Assembly: GCA_002311335.1 (NCBI GenBank)
Contig: DBZX01000015.1
Span: 106,430-144,363, forward strand
From: a bacterium UBP10_UBA1149
GTDB lineage: Bacteria; Desulfobacterota; Binatia; UBA1149
Length of the DNA: 37,934 bases
Direction of reading: 5' to 3'
The stretch's first letter is position 1, and every line of letters starts with the position of its first letter. Positions 33,826 through 37,934 of this stretch are shown in pieces. The notes under the pieces are model-generated. The model saw only the letters and a program-made list of their open reading frames with translations. It searched no databases and was not told where the DNA came from. The position numbers were made by a program, and so were the translations under genes.

Positions 33826-34728
33826 ATGGGCGACCAGTTTTCAGACGGGGATTCACAACTTTCAACAGGTTACGAGCCCGCGGTGCAATCGCCGGTGGCG
33901 ATACTGCGCTGGTCCGGGTTCGTCCTGGGGCTGGTGGCGGTTGTGGCGGCTGTGGCCGCGGTCATGCCATCCAACGGCGAGCTGCAGCTCCGGGCAGGAG
34001 AGTCGGCGCAGACCGTAGGCATGCTTGAAAGCCTGGGCGGTACGGTCGCCGTAGTGCCGGTCAACGCGCTTTGCGGTAACGCCCAGTTGGATGAGGGCGA
34101 GGCCTGCGACGACGGTAACCTTTCCAACTCGGACAAGTGCCTGGCTAATTGCAAGCTGCAGAGCTGCGGAGACGGATTTATCCACGTTGGCTTTGAGCAG
34201 TGTGACGACGGAAATTCTGACGACGCCGACAGTTGCCTGGGCAGCTGTCGCAGTGCTCGCTGTGGCGACGGCTTTGTCCAGGCCGATGTTGAGAGCTGCG
34301 ACGACGGCAACGCTGACAACACAGACGCCTGTCTGGATAGCTGCGAGACTGCTTCCTGCGGCGATGGTTTTGTGCAGGCCGATGTAGAGAGCTGCGACGA
34401 CGGCAACGCTGACAACACAGACGCCTGCCTCTCGAGCTGCGAGGCCGCGCCGGCCGAGTTGCCCGAGCTGTATACGCAGGCCGAGGACCTGGACCTTGCC
34501 GATTTCAGTCTGCAACTGGGTGCGTTCACTTCGCTGGCCAATGCCGAGGAGTTCATGGAAGCAGCTGCCCAGGTAGTACCTGGCGTGCGTGTGAGCCGGA
34601 CCGAAAGGAACGGCAAGTCCTTGTACCGGGTCGTCCTGGGACGCTACCCGACCGCCGGGCAGGCGGAGGTCATACAGCACACGCTGGCCATGGCAGGCAT
34701 GGGCTCGCTTTTGAAGGTTCGGCGCTAG
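33826..34728 (+). CDS. Single-pass membrane protein with four DUF4215 repeats and a C-terminal SPOR domain
   Basis: 300 aa. A 28-residue polar cytoplasmic tail is followed by one membrane segment (WSGFVLGLVAVVAAVAAVM, about 29-47), a linker, four Cys-rich DUF4215 units (residues about 83-209; pattern CGDGxxx-xxExCDDGN-xNxDxCLxxC) and a SPOR domain (about 226-300; FSLQLGAFTSLANAEEFM, GKSLYRVVLGRYPT). SPOR domains bind denuded septal glycan, so this should be a type II inner-membrane protein reaching the cell wall. Units 3 and 4 are almost identical in DNA, indicating recent duplication. ATG 33826 follows GGGGGAAG. It resembles the partner role of GspB, but I do not recognise an ortholog. Confidence 0.85.
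   Translation: MGDQFSDGDSQLSTGYEPAVQSPVAILRWSGFVLGLVAVVAAVAAVMPSNGELQLRAGESAQTVGMLESLGGTVAVVPVNALCGNAQLDEGEACDDGNLSNSDKCLANCKLQSCGDGFIHVGFEQCDDGNSDDADSCLGSCRSARCGDGFVQADVESCDDGNADNTDACLDSCETASCGDGFVQADVESCDDGNADNTDACLSSCEAAPAELPELYTQAEDLDLADFSLQLGAFTSLANAEEFMEAAAQVVPGVRVSRTERNGKSLYRVVLGRYPTAGQAEVIQHTLAMAGMGSLLKVRR
34072..34452 (+). repeat. Four tandem DUF4215 units (about 93-96 bp each)
   Basis: Units begin at 34072 (CGNAQLDEGEACDDGN), about 34168 (CGDGFIHVGFEQCDDGN), 34261 and 34357. The last two encode the same CGDGFVQADVESCDDGN start and share an identical block of about 40 bases. Each unit has four Cys, probably two disulfides. Confidence 0.9.
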
Positions 34729-34740
34729 CCTGCCGCCCAG

Positions 34741-34772
34741 CCCCCTGCTGTTCATAAATGTCCAGCAAGGGG
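34741..34772 (+). terminator. Imperfect stem-loop after the SPOR/DUF4215 gene
   Basis: CCCCcTGCTG / CAGCAaGGGG arms around TTCATAAATGTC, 12 bases after the stop, no T tail. It may attenuate or only stabilise the message. Confidence 0.35.
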
Positions 34773-34893
34773 AGTCGTTGAACCGCTGTCGATAGCTCTT
34801 CAGCCTGCCACCAGCCTGTAAAACCGCCCCGATAACAAGTCTTTACGGCACATAGCCCAGCTTCCGGCGCTCCCTCTTTTCCAGCTCATACGG

Positions 34894-34909
34894 TGGCACG
34901 TCCATTGCT
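34894..34909 (+). promoter_or_regulatory. Sigma-54 promoter of the AAA ATPase/DUF4215 gene
   Basis: TGGCACGTCCATTGCT, identical to the site at 33757 and also followed by C. Start of transcription is expected near 34919, ATG 34965 about 45 bases on. The identical site and similar leader length show that both genes answer the same regulator. Confidence 0.85.
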
Positions 34910-34964
34910 CTTGCAACTATGGGTATTTGGCCCTGACATGGGCCAATCCAGGGAGACCAGGGGA

Positions 34965-37934
34965 ATGGATGACAGAATTTTTGATATGAACTCAAAGCCT
35001 TTTTGCAACGATCGGCCAGACGAGAGCTGCTTCGATAGCGCTAACACTCGTGAGGCGGTGGCTTCGTTGCTGCACGGAATACGGTCGCGCAAGGGCTTTA
35101 TCACTCTCGTGGGTGACCAGGGAACCGGCAAGACGTCGCTGCTGCAGCGCGTCGCCGACGAGCTCGAGGGCGAGGCCGAGGTCGTATGCGTGTTCGACGC
35201 GGGGCTCGGCTTCGACGAACTGCTCGAGTACCTCTGCGTCCAGCTGGGCCTGGACACCGACGACAGCCGCCGCATGAGCCTGCTCGACAAGCTGAACGCC
35301 TACCTGCTCGATTCGCTCGTAGAGGGCGGCAACGTCGTAGTCATAATCGACGATGCTCACCTGATCGATGAGAGGCTGCTCGAAGAACTTCGCCTGCTCA
35401 CCAACCTCGAAACTTCCACAGAGAAAATACTGCAGATCGTCCTGTGCGGAGAGCGCTCTCTCGAAACCAAGCTCAAGCGCCACTCGCTTCGGCAGGTAAG
35501 GCAGCGCGTAGGCATGCGAGCAGTTCTCGAACCTCTGGCCAAGGACGACGTCGTTGATTACATCGACTCTCGCCTGGCCCCCTGGGAAGCGAGAGCCGAA
35601 GACATTTTCAGTGGTGGTGCTATTCGCCGTCTTTCCGGCGGCCGCAAGCCCACTCCCGCCAGCGTGAACAGCCTGGCCGCGAGAGCCATGGAGATCGCCC
35701 TGGAGAAAGGGCTGCCCCTGGTGCCAGCTTCTTGCATTCGAAAAGCCGAGGCCGAACAGCGACGCACTCTCAGGGGCGAGGGCTCAGGATCTACCGCTGC
35801 CGCTCTGCGGTGGACGGGATACGGTGGCGCGGCTTTCGCAGCTGCTGCGGTGGCCGTGCTGCTGACCAACAACTGGCAGGGCAGTGTTACGAACGTAGTG
35901 GCCCCTGGAGCTGAGCCCGTGCCGAGCTACTCGAACTCGGTGCAGCTGGCACTCGACGAACTTCAAAGCCAGAGCGAACTGGCCGACAGCGCGCTTGCCG
36001 AGGTTTCCAAGGCGAAAACCACCAGTGAAACGGCCGCTGCCAAGACCGTGGTCAGCGAGGAGGGGTTGGCTGATAGCTTGCAAGCCACGGTGCTTGTTGC
36101 AGCCGTGGCGCCTGTGCAAGCCGACGTCGTGGCGGCCGCCTCGTTGGTAGAAAACCATACTGCGGATAGCGCTTCGGTAGAAAGCGATCCGACAGGCGAT
36201 CACTCGGTGGACAACATCCTGGCGGATGATGCCTCGGTGGTAGTCGTTCTGGCCGGCGACCTGTGTGGGAACGGCGAATTGGACGAGGGCGAAGAATGTG
36301 ACGACGGCAACCCGTCGAACTCCGATGCCTGCCTGGTGACCTGTGAGCTCCGCAGTTGCGGCGACGGTTTCGTGCACTCTGGTTTCGAAGAGTGCGACGA
36401 CGCGAACTCGAACAACAGCGACGAATGTCTCAACAACTGTCGCAAGGCTCGTTGTGGAGACGGGCAGGTCCTGGCTTCCCTTGAGGAGTGCGATGATGGC
36501 AAGGCTAACAGCAACTCGACGGCGGACTCCTGCAGGGTAGACTGCCGTTTACCCTTTTGCGGTGACGGAGTGGTGGATGGCGACGAAGCCTGCGATGACG
36601 GCAACGCCAACAATAACGACACCTGTCTCGACAGTTGCGTGACCGCGGTTTGCGGCGATGGTTTTATACAGGTCGACGTAGAGCAGTGTGACGCGGGTGC
36701 AGACAACGACGACGGCACGGCCGACGTTTGTCGTACCGATTGCAGTCTGCCTTCCTGCGGCGACGGCGTGGCCGATTCCGGCGAGATCTGCGACGACGGA
36801 AACAGCTCTAACCAGGACGGTTGCATTGAAGATTGCACTCTCCCGGTTTGCGGCGACGGCTACTTGTTCGTGGGCATGGAAGAATGCGACGAGGGCGACC
36901 GGAACAGTACCAGGCTTCCCAATGTCTGCAGGACGGATTGCACGAGGCCTTCCTGCGGCGATGGCGTGGTCGACACCGGCGAATCCTGTGACGACGGAAA
37001 CAGTGACAACAGCGACGCCTGCCTTGACGACTGCCGCGTGGCTTCATGCGGAGACAGCGTGGTGCAGGCGGGCGTAGAAGAATGCGACTCCGGGGGCTTC
37101 AACAGCGACTTGCTCCCCGGCAGTTGTCGGAGCGATTGCGTTCTGCCCACCTGTGGTGACGGCGTGGTCGATTCGGGCGAGGCTTGCGACGACGGCAACG
37201 CCGACGACAGTGACTCCTGCCTGGCCAACTGCGTCTCGGCCACTTGCGGTGATGGGGTTGTATCCGTTGGCGTGGAGTCCTGTGACGGCGGAGACGCCAA
37301 CAGTGATATTGTTGCCGGTGCTTGCCGTAACGACTGTTCGTTGCCCTCCTGTGGTGACGGAGTTGTCGACGCGGGCGAGAGCTGCGACGACGGCAATATT
37401 TCGAACGATGACAGCTGCACGGCAAAATGTGAGCATGCGTTCTGCGGCGACGGCTTCGTACAGGTTGGTGTAGAGACCTGCGACGCGGGCATCGGGAACG
37501 GCAACCGGATCGGCGATCTTTGTCGTACGGACTGCCGCGTAGCTTCCTGCGGTGATGGAACTGTCGATGCCGGCGAGAGCTGCGACGACGGCAATATTTC
37601 AAACGATGATAGCTGCACAGCGAAATGTGAGCATGCGTTCTGCGGCGACGGCTTTGTGCAGGTGGGAGTCGAGGCTTGCGACGCGGGCCCGGCCAATAGT
37701 GATGTAACGGCTGATAGCTGCCGCGGCGATTGCACGGTGGCCAGCTGCGGTGACGGGATGGTTGACGCGGGCGAGGCCTGCGACGATGGCAACGCCGACA
37801 ACAGCGATGCCTGCCTGGCCAGCTGCGAGGCGGCGGCCTGCGGTGACGGTTTCGTTCAGCTTGACGTAGAGGCTTGCGACGCGGGCCTGGCCAACAGCGA
37901 TGTTGCGGCAGATAGCTGCCGCGGCGATTGCACG
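34965..37934 (+). CDS. ExeA/GspA-type AAA ATPase fused through one membrane segment to a long DUF4215 repeat array (3' end outside window)
   Basis: Open from ATG 34965 to the last base, 990 residues so far. Residues 1-270 are an ExeA/GspA/MshM-type AAA ATPase: Walker A GDQGTGKT (50-57), Walker B NVVVIIDDAHLID (about 123-135), sensor-1 region LQIVLCGERSLETKLKR and the end segment AIRRLSGGRKPTPASVNSLA. A membrane helix (about 281-302, GGAAFAAAAVAVLL) is followed by a 130-residue Ala/Asp/Glu/Val linker and, from C434, at least 17 DUF4215 units. In GspA the part after the membrane is a peptidoglycan-binding domain; here it is Cys-rich repeats, and by analogy with the neighbour a SPOR domain may lie beyond the window. 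ATG 34965 has CAGGGGA upstream; ATG 34938 is in frame. Confidence 0.85.
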   Translation, partial: MDDRIFDMNSKPFCNDRPDESCFDSANTREAVASLLHGIRSRKGFITLVGDQGTGKTSLLQRVADELEGEAEVVCVFDAGLGFDELLEYLCVQLGLDTDDSRRMSLLDKLNAYLLDSLVEGGNVVVIIDDAHLIDERLLEELRLLTNLETSTEKILQIVLCGERSLETKLKRHSLRQVRQRVGMRAVLEPLAKDDVVDYIDSRLAPWEARAEDIFSGGAIRRLSGGRKPTPASVNSLAARAMEIALEKGLPLVPASCIRKAEAEQRRTLRGEGSGSTAAALRWTGYGGAAFAAAAVAVLLTNNWQGSVTNVVAPGAEPVPSYSNSVQLALDELQSQSELADSALAEVSKAKTTSETAAAKTVVSEEGLADSLQATVLVAAVAPVQADVVAAASLVENHTADSASVESDPTGDHSVDNILADDASVVVVLAGDLCGNGELDEGEECDDGNPSNSDACLVTCELRSCGDGFVHSGFEECDDANSNNSDECLNNCRKARCGDGQVLASLEECDDGKANSNSTADSCRVDCRLPFCGDGVVDGDEACDDGNANNNDTCLDSCVTAVCGDGFIQVDVEQCDAGADNDDGTADVCRTDCSLPSCGDGVADSGEICDDGNSSNQDGCIEDCTLPVCGDGYLFVGMEECDEGDRNSTRLPNVCRTDCTRPSCGDGVVDTGESCDDGNSDNSDACLDDCRVASCGDSVVQAGVEECDSGGFNSDLLPGSCRSDCVLPTCGDGVVDSGEACDDGNADDSDSCLANCVSATCGDGVVSVGVESCDGGDANSDIVAGACRNDCSLPSCGDGVVDAGESCDDGNISNDDSCTAKCEHAFCGDGFVQVGVETCDAGIGNGNRIGDLCRTDCRVASCGDGTVDAGESCDDGNISNDDSCTAKCEHAFCGDGFVQVGVEACDAGPANSDVTADSCRGDCTVASCGDGMVDAGEACDDGNADNSDACLASCEAAACGDGFVQLDVEACDAGLANSDVAADSCRGDCT
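36264..37934 (+). repeat. Seventeen-unit DUF4215 array with exact 198-bp super-repeat
   Basis: After three units of 31-35 residues, short (31 aa, CGDGVVDxGExCDDGN...) and long (35 aa, CGDGFVQVGVExCDAG...DSCRxDC) types alternate. The short units begin at 36558, 36756, 36954, 37152, 37350, 37548 and 37746, i.e. every 198 bases with no indel. Units 12-13 and 14-15 are nearly identical in DNA. The array runs off the window. Confidence 0.92.

Noticed and set aside
36264..37934. Regular direct repeats, CRISPR-like at first sight
   Set aside because: The 198-bp period is coding throughout, repeats are protein-level DUF4215 units without unique spacers, and no cas genes are near.

Overview
The window is a gene-dense, GC-rich stretch of a Gram-negative chromosome. 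It encodes a peptidoglycan-recycling ligase, SPOR-domain and lytic transglycosylase proteins, a LolA-like C-terminus and lipoprotein signals. Tandem DUF4215 Cys-rich repeats, paired DUF507 genes, the rpsP-khpA-rimM-trmD-SPOUT-rplS order and sigma-54 promoters together point to an uncultured lineage of the former Deltaproteobacteria (Myxococcota / Desulfobacterota / Binatota-like). The exact phylum cannot be read from the sequence alone.

Layout: 1-5620 (+) holds the end of a LolA-like gene and a complete five-gene oligopeptide/dipeptide ABC importer operon. 5643-8402 (-) is a ribosome/tRNA-maturation operon (rpsP, khpA, rimM, trmD, a SPOUT methyltransferase, rplS). 8528-10646 (-) is groES-groEL with a strong terminator. 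10877-11433 (-) is a DUF507 pair. 11562-17288 is a murein-turnover block (LD-carboxypeptidase, class C beta-lactamase-like hydrolase, Mpl ligase, and a convergent Slt-type transglycosylase). 17336-20631 (+) has maf, yggS, proC, an FmdB-type zinc ribbon and a phasin-like coiled-coil protein behind a structured leader. 20682-24315 (-) is a hydantoinase/oxoprolinase A-B pair. 24469-26637 (+) is a sulfatase-fold protein with altered active-site motifs. 26639-29412 (-) is tldD-pmbA. 29500-30593 (+) has a small zinc ribbon and a secreted SLT protein. 30649-33134 (-) has a 59-aa basic protein, a crotonase lacking both catalytic glutamates, a small hypothetical and a cation-efflux protein. 33262-33599 (+) is infA and tRNA-Gln(CUG).

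The most unusual region is 33757-37934. Two consecutive genes each lie behind an identical 17-bp sigma-54 (-24/-12) promoter sequence. The first encodes a single-pass membrane protein with four DUF4215 repeats and a C-terminal SPOR domain. The second is open to the window edge (at least 990 aa) and is an ExeA/GspA-type AAA ATPase, then one membrane segment, an acidic linker and at least 17 DUF4215 repeats. From unit 4 on, the repeats alternate 31- and 35-residue types with an exact 198-bp period. The architecture resembles the GspA/GspB (ExeA/ExeB) pair that helps secretins cross the peptidoglycan, but with the wall-binding part replaced by Cys-rich repeats. I infer a sigma-54-regulated envelope-spanning ATPase system. 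A third, slightly weaker sigma-54 site precedes the 59-aa protein at 30649-30828.
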